Counted from the first letter of the stretch, positions 11,501 through 39,100 are shown. The stretch: 64,000 bases of DNA from Micrasema longulum (GCA_022494885.1 JAGVSM010004976.1:62001-126000); one strand, 5' to 3'. Numbers and translations are program-made. The notes: a model not told the origin generated them from the letters alone.

Positions 11501-13122
11501 TGGTCAACTATCCCAAAATCCCTCTCCTCCACACCTCCACTCTATTTCCTCATCCCTTAACCTTCTCAAGGGCTCTTTTTTTTTTTTTTTCTCTTGTCTT
11601 ATATAATATATTATTTTTCTCTTTACTGTGTAACATGTTCTCTCATTATATTTGTGAAAAACTTTAACTGGATGTTTGAACTGTTTTTATATTTTGTATT
11701 CTTATATAACAGCTGTTGTTTTTCCTTAATAAATAAAAATAAAATAAAATACTACTTACGTTTTAAATCAACCAAAAATACTGCTGGACTATCATAAAAA
11801 CTATAAAAATAGCAATTATTAAAAACTAACAGATCTTAATCAGTTCCATGGTATTGCAATATCACCGACGATTACCTTAAGTTTGAATTTTGTTCATCTT
11901 TTTCTTCATAAATGTTTTTTCCCCATATGGTAGGATTTTTTACTGTCTTATATAAAATCGAATTTGTGACTGCCATTTTTCTAAATGTATGTTAATAATT
12001 CATTTAACCAATTTTATTTTGGATGTGCCCCTGTCCAGGCGGATTAAGAATACAGATCTGTGTGAAATAGAACCAGAATCCTGTACGAGTGATTTTGACT
12101 TGATGGCTACTCGTGTAAAAATTGTAAAAAAATGAATAAGTTATTTCCTGGAAGGATCGACGTAAAATATTTGTTTCAAAAGTGTTTTTACACTAAAATA
12201 TCTCACTGTCCTTGGGCTGGCACCTGAAGTGTAAGACTGATCACCTTACCTTTATATAACAGATTATTAATAGGAAACATTAGAAAATACGGGATAATAT
12301 TTTTCTTCATAATTATTAGGAAATACACTTTGAGAACCAAGTTTTGTTTTGAATATTTATACTATCAAATTTTAAGGAAATGATAAACACCAAACTGCTC
12401 AATCCTGAAATAAATTGGAACTCTAATTGCCTCGTACCTGTGAAGTTAAGGACTATGGGAAAGGGGCATGTTAAACATTTTGCTTTAATATGTGTTCCGA
12501 AAAAGGAAGATTCTCCTACAAGAAAAAGTTCCGATCTTGCGGAACCGCTCAAATCTGATAAAAATCAAAAATTAAGACACAAATTCAGCTTGGAGCATAA
12601 AACATTATTGAAAAAGCTGCGCAGAAAGGCAGTCAGAGTAAAAAGAAAAATTTTGGTAAGATGCATTCAATTAATTCGATTAAATCTAGTTTATGTTCCC
12701 AATTCAAATAATACATATTTTGCATTTTAAAATATATTTTCAGAACTTGAACATGCTCAAATTGTAATAAAAAAATTATATACCTGCCTATCATTTTCTT
12801 CTAGGCAAACTCAACAAGGTATGTTGATGTCGCAAAGCAAGATAATTCTATGATCATAAATGAATATTCCTGTAAGATGAGAGAACTGTGGTTGCCTTCA
12901 AAAGTGGAAAATGTCAGAAGACAGTGCACCAGAGAAGTTATGGGATATGTAACACACGGAGATTACAGTTTCACCGAGGCACGGAGTGTTGGAATTGGTT
13001 TTGTGGCTTTACCGAGTCTTCTTTATCTCGTTCAGAACTCTACAAGTAAAAGTTTAATCTTAACCAGAAATACTACAACACGACAATATCGTTATGCGGA
13101 AATACAAGTTATTTGTGATTAA
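8573..13122 (+). CDS. Pop1: Ribonuclease P/MRP protein subunit POP1, 4 exons, complete
   Basis: Exons are 8573-10070, 10153-10520, 12377-12655 and 12805-13122. Together they make 2463 nt, 820 aa plus stop. POP1 is the largest protein of RNase P and RNase MRP, helping to organise the catalytic RNA that matures tRNA 5' ends and processes pre-rRNA in the nucleus. The N-terminal POP1 domain shows FQSLPVHMRRR (54-64), KRLPRKLR (71-78), ETHIWHAKRFHM (123-134) and DKAFRACYR (148-156). The POPLD domain starts across the first splice (GYNSGWEIIIPKGYAMAFW, 500-518) and includes RGARAGGLRE (524-533). The C-terminus has VMGYVTHGDYS (760-770). Donors are GTAAAA, GTAAAC and GTAAGA; acceptors are TTTTTAG, TTTTAAG and TTCTAG. 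The AAG acceptor of exon 3 is unusual but keeps phase 0. The start ATG is the first in the ORF. Intron 2 (10521-12376) carries two MITEs. Confidence 0.95.
10839..11280. mobile_element. Fold-back MITE with about 100-bp inverted ends, in POP1 intron 2
   Basis: The left arm 'tacacggtttttcagggcca' and the following 80 or so bases recur inverted, ending 'ggccctgaaaaaccgtgta' at 11280. Both arms contain 'tcctcatggt' and 'tttccaaa'. The ends read TA-CACGG...CCGTG-TA, which fits a TA target-site duplication. The middle holds C-rich 'cccctacccctcccctaccc'. A diverged half-copy may lie near 46530. Confidence 0.85.
11310..11863. mobile_element. MITE with TACTGCAATAC ends, interrupted
   Basis: It starts 'tactgcaatacagcgtaact' and ends with the inverse 'ggtattgcaatatca'. 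Inner parts ('caaccaaaaatac', 'ctatcaattga') match the copy at 40461-40831. The block at about 11500-11755, ending 'aaataaaaataaaataaaat', looks like a retrotransposon 3' tail inserted into it. Confidence 0.6.
12020..12290 (+). mobile_element. Long-headed SINE copy, degraded, in POP1 intron 2
   Basis: It shares 'tccaggcggat', 'agaaccagaatcctg' and 'gatggctactcg' with the copies at 76 and 23530. Toward its right end, 'ggcacctgaagtgtaagact' echoes the common SINE body. Confidence 0.55.
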
Positions 13123-16100
13123 TACTGTAGGAATAGATGTTTTTTAAAGTTGTAATATTTCATTATTATTATTATTACACATAATATATATATATATATT
13201 TATGTAGATACATAATACAGGAGATTATTGATTTATCAGGTGAGGTAAAAATAATCCCAGTTAATCTAAATATATTAGAAATTCTTCATATAAATATATA
13301 TTTTATTTAATATGGTACAAAAAATAAAACCCAAATATTGTGTCTTACAATAATATGTTTATTAACATAAGATTTCAAAAATATTGACTAATATTTACAT
13401 GGAAACTTGGAAAAAAATCTTGCAGAATATTAATTCAACTAGTGCTTATAATACATGTTATAATATGTATATTATTTACGTGTCTTCATTACAGAAATTG
13501 TTTTTAGTAGACAGGATTGAATATGCTATGGAAATTTTATGGTGTGGTGAGTATATCAAGAATATCATAACAGTTTACAAAAAAGTTGCTATTATTTTTT
13601 TTATTTAAAAACTGCCATTAGTATAAAAATAAGTTTGAAATTTTCAGTAAATTTCTAATTTAGAAAAAAATAGTTATTTTTCAATGCCATTTTATATAGT
13701 ATACACATTTGCTAGGTTGTACAAATTCAAAATGTCATCTAAATAAAGGGGTAGCATAATTTTTAAAAGAAATATGTTTTACATTTTCGTAATATACATT
13801 ACAAATAATCTACATTTGGTTTTAAAACAGTAATACAGGATCTTCCAACCGTATTGTATACTGAATACTTATATTATCTTTGTTTTTAATGTATCAAAAT
13901 GATACAGTGATAGACAGATAGAAAGCTCTCTTAGTAAAAAGTAATTTCGTGTCAATCGTGAAGAAGAAATTGATTGTATATACATTTCTAAGGACAAAGA
14001 TTTTAGATTTTACACATCTACTTTTGAAATGTATATTTTTTCTTGTTAAGTGTGTATTTCTTTTTACTATCAGAATTGATTCATTCACAACCATCACTGG
14101 AAAACTGGATGGAATTTCATACATTTTTAACTACAGTACATAAAAAAGTGAGCATATTTTTATAAGAATGATACTTATACATAATATATATTTTTACTTT
14201 TCCTGGGGATTTAACTATTTAAGTATATTTTATTAAAAGAAATAGGAAAAAGGTGTCACAGGTAAAAATAAAAGCTGTATAAAACAAAACTTGTTGTTCT
14301 GTTTCATTGACTAGGCAAATATAGACTTCCAATGGAAATTACTGATGTATGTTATTTTATTAGTCTTAAATCTTTGACTTTGTGTCCGACATTGATTTTT
14401 AAATTGAAAGGCTCATTTTTCAGCAATGTAAACATCTCGCCACTTAACCTTTCCTTCGGCTAACACATAAACAGATATAAGTTTACCTTATGAGCGTAGG
14501 AAAGCTTAGATGCCCTACGGTCTACATAAATGAAACTAGACATTTGAGATATAAAGAAATATGCAATTTTATCACCATCATCATAATTTCACTATCCACA
14601 CCCAGTGATGCATAGGGCACCGAATTGGTAGACCAAATGCTCGTTTTTCGATCACCAGTTACATAAAGGTAAATTACATATTAAATGGAAAAGTTGGTGC
14701 TTCTAAAAATAGATTTTAAATAAAGAAATCTTCAAAACTATGGAAGTCTTTATAGTATGTAAGGTTTCAATACCATCTTAACAGAGTGAAACTGTCAAAA
14801 TCTCTGATTGTAATAAAACTTATTACTCAAACAAGTTTTTTCTACGTGATAATTGTACAAGTGGTAATGACTTGACAAAAGATTTGATTGTCGGTCATAC
14901 AGGGCAACTAAGTGGATACAAAATCAAATATACCATTACCATAGTGAATTGATTTGAATGCTAATGTTTGGATAACCCATGCAACAACTGCCACCATTCA
15001 AACTTTTACATAATTTTTATTAAGAATATTTATAAGATTTTTATTTAAAATATATATGTATGCGATAGGTAAACTACAGTATCTCCAAAAGCCCAACCGT
15101 TCGGGAGAGGCAAATGAGTGTTTTTTTTTACTTTAAACATCTTTAATGCTCAAAACGGAGATACATTTGTTAACCCCCAAATATCTTTATGGTACAACAT
15201 CAAATGTATGCAGTAAATCCAAAGGATTTTTTATCCAGGATAGAAAAAAAACACCCTTGAAATAAATAAAAAATAAGTGTTATTTAGAAATTGAAAAAAT
15301 GCTTTTTGTACGGATAATATAGTTAAATGTTTTTAAAATAATAAAATGGTGTTTATACATCAACAATGGGTTTTAATTTATTGTCATACAAAATTAGTAT
15401 AGATTTTAGATAAACCAACAGTAAAACTCTATTTTAAAATTATTTGTAAAAAATAAGTATGTAGGTATTTACAAGTAATACTGTTTTTTTCTGTACAAAA
15501 AATTATTTACATATTTTTTTCTAGTACTGTATGTTTTCTTACTGGCCTTTACCACCTCTAATGTAGTGTGGAGTTACAATAAAAAACAAAAACTTTTTAA
15601 AGAAAAAAAAAAAAATTAAAGAAATGAGGAGGTAATGCTATTTACCTCGTAATATAGGATGAAACATTTGGTTTTGACACAGCAATAACTCAATTTCATC
15701 ATATTTGGAGTTACCATACCTCTCTGAGAAATAAGAGACAGTTTTAGAATTTTAAATCAGGAACTGATTTTAAAACACTGTTTTTCCTAAGAAGCTATTT
15801 CTTTTAAAAAATCTCTCAAAACTAATTTTTACCGGTTTTTTAAAAAGAAATAACTGTCCTTGACAACAAGAGTTGACATTAATTTGGAGATTTAAAAAAT
15901 ATTTTTAGCTTCTCTAATAAAAAATAAAGATTGACTTTTGTATCTCACCATACTTTTTTTTTATGGAAAAATCATATTACATATTTGTATCTGTATAACT
16001 AAATTGTGTTTTTAACGAGCAAACTCACGGTGGAAGGGTTGATTAAATTCATTACAATGCAAAACTACTAATGTATCGCTTACAGTGACATTATCTATTA

Positions 16101-17159
16101 TTCATTGTTTAAATGCCAATAGGGAAATATCACATACTACGATTACCGATAAAAATATATGAAATGGATTTAGAATAATTAATTGTATTTTCAAAATCAA
16201 TATGGATATTGTAGAGAAATGTTTTCATACATAAATGTAAAAAAGAAATTCAATAAAAATATGTCCGTAGAAAAATGTGACATGTTTGGCCTTGGTTGTT
16301 GTGACATCAAGATTTATGAAATTGTTCTACACAAATTTCAATGGCAGGACCAAATAAACATGAATCGTGGCGTATTAGGGGCGTGGCCAATGGAATGACC
16401 GTTTTTGCGGGAATTCAAAATTACAAATTTAAAAGTATTTTTTATGCTAGTAATTAGCAAAAAAAAAATTATTTTACTGGACAGTATTTTATACACCTTT
16501 ATTACTTTAAAAATGTTTTTTAAAAAAGTGGTTTTTCCCGATTATTAAAATTTTTATTTATTGAAACATCAAATGTGGGCTCAATACTATAACTAGACAT
16601 CTCAAAATCTTGTTTTTAGATAATGGCGATAAAAATTTTTACCCACATAAATCATCATGTCACTTCAAGGATAGTAATTCACGCGTAGTATGTCGTCGAA
16701 ACTCTTCAATAAGAGTACAAGGAAACCTCTAGGAATATAAACTTTACTAAAAATTACTTCATCATTTTCCACCAAAATTCGAAATGACTAGTTCACCGAG
16801 CCCACGATATAATGCTTTGTTTTTTAAAGTTAGTTAAGAATCAAACTATTTTCTTATCAAATTATATTTTACTACTAAATAATTATGAAATGAAACAATA
16901 AATTTGTAATATATTGTTGGACATATTAAAATAGTTACATAGGATTAACCGACAATGAAAATGATCTTCGATTTTCGATAATTTAACATTCCCTTTTCTT
17001 TAACTACTAGTCAATTTATTCAAAATAATTTCATACTGTTGGACCGATCCAGCCTCAAATAATATAAAAATTGCATATCATCACGCTTATTCAAGTTACG
17101 TATAATATGTATTTATATTTTTGGGACATAAATATCCAGAAAATACAAAACAAGACATG
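13123..17159. other. POP1-LYPLA spacer, AT-rich, mostly featureless
   Basis: It starts with the probable POP1 3' UTR ('aaaaataaaaccc' near 13318 gives an AATAAA). There are short ATT and AT runs at 13163-13200. A SINE body fragment on the minus strand at about 14572-14690 ('cacccagtgatgcatagggc') is the only repeat recognised. Scattered ORFs of up to 76 codons look random. Confidence 0.5.
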
Positions 17160-18087
17160 CAGTAAAACCTCGTTTTTACGTTTCTAGATTTTACGTTTTC
17201 CCGCTTTTTACACTAAAATGTTCAGGACCCATTTTTCTTCTTACATTCTCATACAAATATTCCCCCCAATTAACGTTTTTTGCATTTTTCATAACCCCGG
17301 TTTTACGCTTGGCATTCATTTGATGTGTCAAAAAAGCTAAAATTATGTCATAATAATGATGCCGCGGCCCGCGCGAATGAAGAATAAAAACAGGTAAACA
17401 ACTAATAAAGGCTAAATTATTGTCTTAACATAAATTTAAAGCAGGTGCAGTATAATTGACCTTTTTGTTTAAGTGTTCCTAGTTCTTATTAACCTTTAGG
17501 GTTAGTCTTAGTTTTCATTTGAACAAAAACGTCGCATTGACTTGTACAAATCATGATACGCAGTTGACAATCGTTTAAAAACATAACAATGGAAATATTT
17601 AAAGTTATAAAAATATGGTTTGAAACGCCGCGAACTATATGACAGTTGTTTTTAGTGATGCCATAGAAAAAAAAGTGATACCATATAAATAAAATTTCCC
17701 AACATTTAGGGGAAAAAATGTTTTATGTTATTTTATGCAAATTCAAAATTCTATTTAAGTTTTTTTTTTATTTACACATAAAATAATTTTAACATGCTGT
17801 TTTTAAATCAAATAAAAAACACAACATAATATTGTTTGAAAAATTTTAAAAATAATTTTAGTGAAATCATTGAAAATAGGTAAAAAAAAAAAATATTGTC
17901 AATTTCCACTTATCACCGTTTTTACAATTTTTCTGGAAGTATATGTAAACTATAGTGTAGCAAATCAATTTTTTTTAATGTTATTCCTATTTTTTCCATA
18001 CATTTTTCATTTCTTCACTTAAGCGTTTTCCCCAGTTTAACTTTTTTTTCTTGCTCCCTTGAAAAACGTAAAAAGGGGGTTTTACTG
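17160..18087. mobile_element. pogo/Tigger-like nonautonomous DNA element
   Basis: The left end 'cagtaaaacctcgtttttac' and the right end 'acgtaaaaagggggttttac' plus 'tg' are imperfect inverted copies starting CAGTAAAACC, a pattern typical of pogo/Tigger ends. There is TA on the right flank and TG, possibly a mutated TA, on the left. No transposase ORF is visible. The part at 17930-18065 recurs inverted at 55160-55360. Confidence 0.65.
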
Positions 18088-18418
18088 TATATAAAATAAA
18101 ACCTAAAGAAGTTGATTTATTGGGATGATTACGTACATTTGTAGACAATACACATTACATTATCATATAATGTTTTTAATATGTCAAACTCAAGTTCAAT
18201 ACGTTATCGATAAACTAACACATAATTAGAAATGTAAATTATCCTAACCCAAGTTGAATTTGAAATGTGATTACCGTAGGAAATAAGGGTTGCATAAGTC
18301 ATGTGAAATAATAGATTATATTTTTGAAAAGAAAATTAATCATTGGATTTACTATAGAAAATAAAATATTTGATTATTATAATTATATAATGTATAGTAA
18401 TGATTAGGTTAGATCACA

Positions 18419-32536
<14,118 letters not shown>

Positions 32537-32990
32537 TTTGGTATATTTCCAACTAATTATTAGAATTATATTTTAAAAAAGAGTCGTAATATCACTTTTT
32601 CAAAATCAACAAAATCGATAAAGGCCGAAATGACAAACGCCACCTACGACCAAACCATAGATACTTAATGAAAATAGAAGCGTCGTATCCAATAATATAG
32701 GCTTTTTTTAAATGTTGTTAACATACTAAATTATTTTTCCTTAAATAAGTTATTTTTATTTATGAAAAAAAAACGTATTAGATTATTTTTTGCATTGAGG
32801 CATCTTCTTCTTCTTCGTTTTTTCATGGCCTTTTCACATCTCAACTCGGGTGTTCTGGCCAGTGTCGAGTATTTTTGTTTTTTTTTTTACATATATATAC
32901 ACCTGTGTTAGTAATATAATATGTACAAGTTAGTATGTTAGTATTTAATATAATATATACATATAATAATAAAACATATTTACAGCTTTA
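32537..32990. other. LYPLA upstream region
   Basis: First part of the LYPLA-REXO5 spacer. It is AT-rich with T-runs at 32880 and no ORF. A shared promoter with REXO5 is unlikely because 3.6 kb of repeats separate the two starts. Confidence 0.35.
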
Positions 32991-33290
32991 CACCATTTAC
33001 AACTAGATATTTACATAGGATTTTAAATACACGTTTATTGGGTGGGGACAGGAGAGTTAGAATATGAATAGGGAATGGGATATTAATATCAGAGAGGTCG
33101 GATAGGAAATCAGGATAACAATCATTTATAGGCATTCAAAAAAAAAATGGTTTAAATCTTCCTGATCTAGCTGACATTCGCAAATGGCAGAGTCCCGGAC
33201 ATGGATTCTGAACAGGTGAGAACCATTGCAGCAGTGCCCAATGCACATTGAAGCATCGACATATACACATAAAAAGACATGACCGAGCCC
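32990..33290 (-). mobile_element. I-clade retrotransposon C-terminal relic
   Basis: The minus strand reads CIGHCCNGSHLFRIHVRDSA then ICECQLDQEDLNHFFFEC, matching in layout the tail at 26400-26540 (RLRIGHCIVNKHLF ... CECRLDEECIDHTLF). A terminal KILCKYLVVNGVKL follows before a stop. Confidence 0.7.
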
Positions 33291-33816
33291 TCAAAAATGA
33301 TGACACTTTTTTTGAACACTTAACTCATGGCCAAACGTTATTCTTCAACCGCCAGCCAGGCTGTCCTTTAGAACTGAAACTAAAATGCCTGCTTGTGTCA
33401 TGAAAGTTTATAAAAATCTTTTAGATACACATTGTAAAAAGGATTGTGAAACTTTTCATGGGTAAATATTTGTTTATGAGTGATTAACAAAGCTTAAAAC
33501 AATTAAAATTCAAATATAAAAAAATACATGTTGTAAACGTCGAACTTTGCCTAGCAGCGCAGTTGTGAAGCTCTTCTTATTTACGTTGTTACGGTAGGAA
33601 TACGTTTTTAGAATATAAAAAATGTGGGTAAATATTATTTTTTCATTCCCCAAAAGTCAGTGCAAAGAAGAAAATGGGTCAAAATTCGAAATGAATTTAA
33701 AGAAAGAATCTGATTGGGATCCACCAAAAACCAACATTGGTTGTTAACGTTAAAATACAAAGTTTTTTAAAGACCAAAAATTTATATCCTTCTATTTTTA
33801 GTAGCATATGCATGAT

Positions 33817-33842
33817 GACTACTACACCACGGAGGCCGCCGT
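33817..33842 (-). mobile_element. Isolated SINE head, inverted
   Basis: 'gactactacaccacggaggc' followed by 'cgcc' is the inverse of the first 24 bases of the SINE at 34229, with one mismatch. No other SINE sequence follows it. Confidence 0.6.
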
Positions 33843-34228
33843 ACTTAATAAATTACCCCCGTATATGTCACCATTCGGAACTCATATTGTAAAAAAATAA
33901 TGTTTCGCGTGGTTTGATACGAGCTATACTTACATTCAAAATATCAATGATAAAAACTTTTTTCCCGTAAAATAAGCAGGTATTTTCATTATTCATATTT
34001 TTTTGTCGGTATTGGGAAATAATCCGACGATATTTGGAAATATTACAATACAAATTAACCTTCCAACACATTATTTTGTTTTCTAGGATTTCTCAAACAA
34101 CGAAGCACTTTGATGATAATAACCTTTTAGCCATTCTGAAATAAAAACGCACTTTAATTACAGCCGTTAAAAATAAATCGATTTAAAAAATGTTTACATG
34201 AATCTTTACTATAAGCACAATATAAGTA

Positions 34229-34416
34229 GGCGGCCTCCGTGGTGTAGTGGTCAAGACGCTTGACTCACGCTCGGAAGGTTCCGGGTTCGATTCCCGGTGA
34301 GAACAAAAAAATCACAAATGATTTTTTCTCAAGCCTGGGTGTTCTGTGATGTAATTCACCACTGTAATTGGGCCTACTGGCCTGTAGTGGTGCAAAAATA
34401 AATGAAAATGAAAATG
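34229..34416 (+). mobile_element. tRNA-headed SINE, second family, well preserved
   Basis: The tRNA-like head has an A box 'tggtgtagtggtcaagacg' and a B box 'ggttcgattcc' (34284-34294). The body includes 'gggcctactggcctgtagtg', and the tail is a repeat of 'aaatgaaaatg'. It is not a functional tRNA: a tail follows directly and the acceptor stem does not close. No target-site duplication was found. Confidence 0.8.
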
Positions 34417-34439
34417 ATCCTAATATTTTCCGTCAATTG

Positions 34440-34605
34440 TTAAAGTCAATTAGAGTTCGATCTCTTCAGCTTCAACCCTTCAGCAGTGTAGGACCACATT
34501 AAAAATGCATATTTCACATCTACCTTGCTAGGAATTGAGCCTAGGACCTCAAACATGGTAGATTAACGCGGCAACCACTGCAATAAGAAGTGAACTGTTC
34601 CCAAT
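34440..34605 (-). mobile_element. SINE copy, degraded
   Basis: 'gctaggaattgagcctagga' with 'cctcaaacatggtagattaa' and 'cgcggcaaccactgca' aligns with the inverted tRNA-like part of the family at 30672. The body is mostly lost. Confidence 0.5.
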
Positions 34606-35119
34606 TCATTAGTTAATAATTCAGTTTTTAATCTTTAAAACACGAACTGAGTAGTAAATAAATGAACAGTTTATTTTCATTAATTGGTTTTATATTATAA
34701 AAATTTTAATCTAAGTTCATTATAATTTAGTTTCTTAGAAATAATATTTAGTAGATAAGTTTTGATTTTAATATTGGGAACGTAGTCATAAGTTAATATT
34801 AAAAAGAGACATATAATTAAAGTAATAATGTGAGAGGTAGAAGAAACAAAATCCTGCTCGGGTGTTTTTTAAAACCACCGCTCCCCCTAGACACAGGGTA
34901 ACCAAAGATCAGTCAGAAAAGGGGGAATAGTGAACAGGAGTTTTACAAGGCAAATGGCGGTGTCCAACGGATCCTTTGTCAATGATGAATATTAGCGTCA
35001 TAATAATGTTCAGTTTCCATCTATTCATACGCGTGATCGCAGAACTTGATTTTATAACATCTGAGATTTTTCTTTAATTTTTCTCAATCTCGCCATCTTA
35101 AAAAAATTACCCCTTATTT

Positions 35120-35519
35120 AACATGAGAAACTTCAGCCTCAGGGGAAATTGGATACAAAAATGTTTTCTTGCGCGCGGTAAAAATAAAAACATTTAATTG
35201 TACTGCAAAGCTTCTTGAAAATGAACGAAAAAAATTGTAAAAAATATTTTGATAAAGAAGCACTATTTGAACGTCATTGGTTCATATGAATCAATCAATG
35301 ATATGAAAGCTACGAATAATATCCGGTTTACTTTCCGTAAACGAACCAATCGGAAGAACTGACAAAGAAGAACCTTTGACGGCATATGCGGAGTTATTTT
35401 AAAAGTTAAAAACTTTAAAAAAATCATAGCGTTGATAATACAATAAAAATAATGATCGTTTAGTTTAAAAGTCCACTAAGAAATAAAAAAAATTAAATAG
35501 ACACTGAACTTCTCGTGAC
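35120..35519. mobile_element. MITE of the AATGAGGAA family
   Basis: Ends are 'catgagaaacttcag' and 'cactgaacttctcgtg'. Internal 'ggggaaattggatacaaa', 'aaaatattttgataaa' and 'tatccggtt' align with 2412-2839. It lies upstream of REXO5. Confidence 0.7.
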
Positions 35520-36191
35520 ATTCAGAAAACAACGTTATAAAAAATAAATCAAGTTAAATAAATATGTTTAAATCCAGTACCTAAATATCTACAGTAAGGC
35601 ATTGACTTAGCTACTTTATCTATGATATTCACTTTGACATTTGCCTGGTTTTTAACGTGACAGTGTTTAGATCTTGTTTTCAAAATTTTGGTTTTATACT
35701 GTCTAAAAATTACGTTTATTCTAAGTTATAAATAAATCGACAAACAGTGTTAATACTTTTTAGTAAAATTTATCAGGGTAAGGATAATTTAAGAACATTC
35801 TACGACTTTTAAAAATATTGGCACATTACAAGCACATTGCTCCATGCTGTAATTTAAAATGTATTATTTCTTCAAGAAATTAAATTAGTAATATACGATT
35901 TTTACTGTATAAGTTTATTTTCTAGCTCGGAAAATGTTTAAATCAATTCATCAACAATTGATAATTTCCAAAAAAATCATTATGTGTGTATTGCATTAAA
36001 AAAAATATATGCTTCTAATTATCTAGTCATAAACTTGATATATAACTGAAAGCACTGCAATAATCAATCTATGGTATATAACCTATCTACAAATATTTGA
36101 ACTTATCTATCCGATATGTATAAAATATGTTTTAGGTTATATTTAATAATACCTTTATCATTATTTCAGTTCAGATTATACAAAATAAGAT

Positions 36192-39100
36192 ATGTCAAAG
36201 AAAAAATCCAAGGAAAAATTATCGAAAAAGGCTCTTAGAAAGGAAAAAAAATTAAAGAAAATGACAGCTTTGGTAGCTGTTTCGAAATTGAATGACATTA
36301 AAATAGATGCTGATAGTTCCACCAAAAATGGCCGAAATGATGATGCAGGTCCCTCGAGAAAAAAAAATAAAAAGGATTTTTTTTCTGCACCAACCATGGA
36401 TTGTGAGATGCCTGAAATCAATAGTAATGATCATATCCCTAACTTTTATCATATTTGGACATGTTTTATACTGACTTTAAATTGGAATTATAGTCCTTAA
36501 AATATAGCTTGATTCGAATGACATTTGTCAGAAAAAGTGACGACATAACTTTGTAGTAACGTCAAAGGAGTTATTTATATTGACTCACGAAAAATCATTC
36601 GTATCTGGCGTGCTATTTTTTTTATACAATACTTGACACATAATTCAACATTAATTTATAAAATCAGCTTTAAAACTAAAAAAAACCTAATTATTAAGGA
36701 CGTTCTTACAAGGTTACATCATTTTTCAAAAACGTTGAAGATGGGAAAAATTGATCAATATAAATTGATTGAATAAAAAAATAATTCACTTGATGTTGTT
36801 CACTAAAAAAGTATAAATGTCTCACACTATAATAGGCTTGTTTTTGCGTTTTTAATATCAATTTTCGGAAACAGAGTTTCAAGATTGCATGAAATAACTG
36901 ATAAAATCGATTTGATCAGTGATCAGTAATTTCCCATCACTAATGAGATTTGTTTGATAGCTTTCATTTTAATCAAGCTATATTTTAAGGACTATAAGTT
37001 GTGGTTAGGGATGCATACAATATATTGATGTTTTCAAAATATTGATATATCGCTTAAACATTGAAATCGCATTTTTTTTTAAAAGTCAAATATACGGCAA
37101 TATAATTTTATTGAAAAACATCTTGCTGGCATATTTTGATTTGGAACTCACCCTTTGAAACAACTAATCATGGTGTGGGGTGTAGTAATAGATCTTCAAG
37201 AATCCGTCGCTACCCCCAGTTAAACCTTTTTCATGAAAAAATTGGCAAAAAAATCTGCTGTCACAATGTTTAAAAAAAAATATATTATCACTATTCCATT
37301 CCCTTTCTGCACCTAATGGTACATAGGGCACTGCTTTAGTACACCAATCGCAGCGTATCTTGATCATTTTTGTTCCATGAAGGTAAGATAATCAGTCTTA
37401 CGCTTCAGGTATCGGTCCAGGGACTATGAAATATTCTGGTGTGAAAACACCCTTTTAAATAAATATTTCATTTAAACTATGTCGGTAATCGAACCCGAGA
37501 CCTCTTGCATGGTAGGCAAACGCGCTGACCATTATACCACGAGGCCAACAAACATTATGTACATATATCTTTTATATTAGAAGTTTCTATAGTGTTTGCT
37601 GTTTTAAGTTTTTTGTTAAAATTTTACAGGTGAGGAAAACATTTTGAGTACTGTAGACTATAAATCTACTGACGACCCGTCGACATCTATAGAACTCAAA
37701 CAAGAATATAGTGAACTTAAAAAAGAGGTGAATCGAATTCGAGCAAGAAAAGTTCATCCCAATATTAGGTTGAAGACTGTCGGAGAGCAAGCTTCACTCA
37801 GTACACATGTCGAGGAGAGGATTCCAATATTACTGACTGATATTCAGCACTTACTTCTGCTCTCCATTCTGAGTGAACCGTGCCCTTACTCTCCATTACG
37901 TTGGTGTCACATAGAGAAACGTTCTCGCATCTCGCACACTCTGGTGCTCATACTCGATGGATTGTCCCTGTACTCTTATAGTGGCCACGAATCTTGTTTC
38001 AGTCATCTCAATAAATATTTCGACCACCGTATAGAAGTTATTACACCCTCGCTGTACGGAGGATCCATAGTGGAGGAGTTAGCTGCTGTTCCTCTAACTG
38101 ACATTGAAAAGGAAGCCATGATAGAGGAATTCGGAAGCATGGACGCCGCCATGGAAGCTAGGAAAGACTTAATGGTGATGCTAAGAGCTGTATTTCCAGT
38201 CGCCGAAGGGCTTAGACCGAAAGTGACTATGGATAAGCATTTGCGAGATAAATTCCCTCGCACGCAATTAGTGCTTTCTGCTTGGCAACTTGTAGAAGAA
38301 AATTACCCTCTTCCCCTGAAAGGGAAATTAAAGACTAGTTATTCAGATTATGTAATGACCAAGGATACATATGAACCAGTGAGTTCTACTTCTCCCATGT
38401 TCGGGCTAGATTGTGAAATGTGTAGGACATGTGCCGGCTCTGAATTAACTCGGGTATCTCTTGTTGATGAACAACACCAAGTTGTGTATGAAAAACTGGT
38501 ATTACCATTTAATAAAATACTGGATTATTTAACGCAATATTCAGGTATCACCCCTAAATTACTGGCGGATGTCAATACACGTATTCAAGATGTCCAACGT
38601 GATATTCGAGAGATATTACCTCCTAATGCTATTCTGGTCGGCCAATCCCTTAATTTTGATCTTCACGCTTTAAAAATGATGCACCCGTATGTAATCGATA
38701 CCAGTGTTATATTTAATATTTCCGGAGACAGAGTAAGAAAGAGTAAACTTAAAATATTAGCCAAAGAGTTTTTGAATGAAGATATACAGGACAGTTCTAA
38801 AGGTCATTGCTCCGTTGAAGATTCTCTCACTTCTCTTAAGTTGGTACAACTGAAGCTCTGCAATGATATGATATTTGGTGATGCAGTTCTCAAAGGACGG
38901 CAGAATTCTCAACAGAACTACAACCATCTTATGAGCAACAAAACAGAATATACTACTAATATTTTTAATAAGATTGCGCAGCAGCACAAAACAAGCATTG
39001 TTATAGGTCATGAGACTATTACTGAGAAATATTCTAACTACGTCAAAAAAATTCATAAAGATAAATCTTTAGACCCATCTATTAAACGAAAAAAACTGAA

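Noticed and set aside
34229..34305. Genuine tRNA gene
   Set aside because: It has A and B boxes, but the acceptor stem does not close and a SINE body with a repetitive tail follows.
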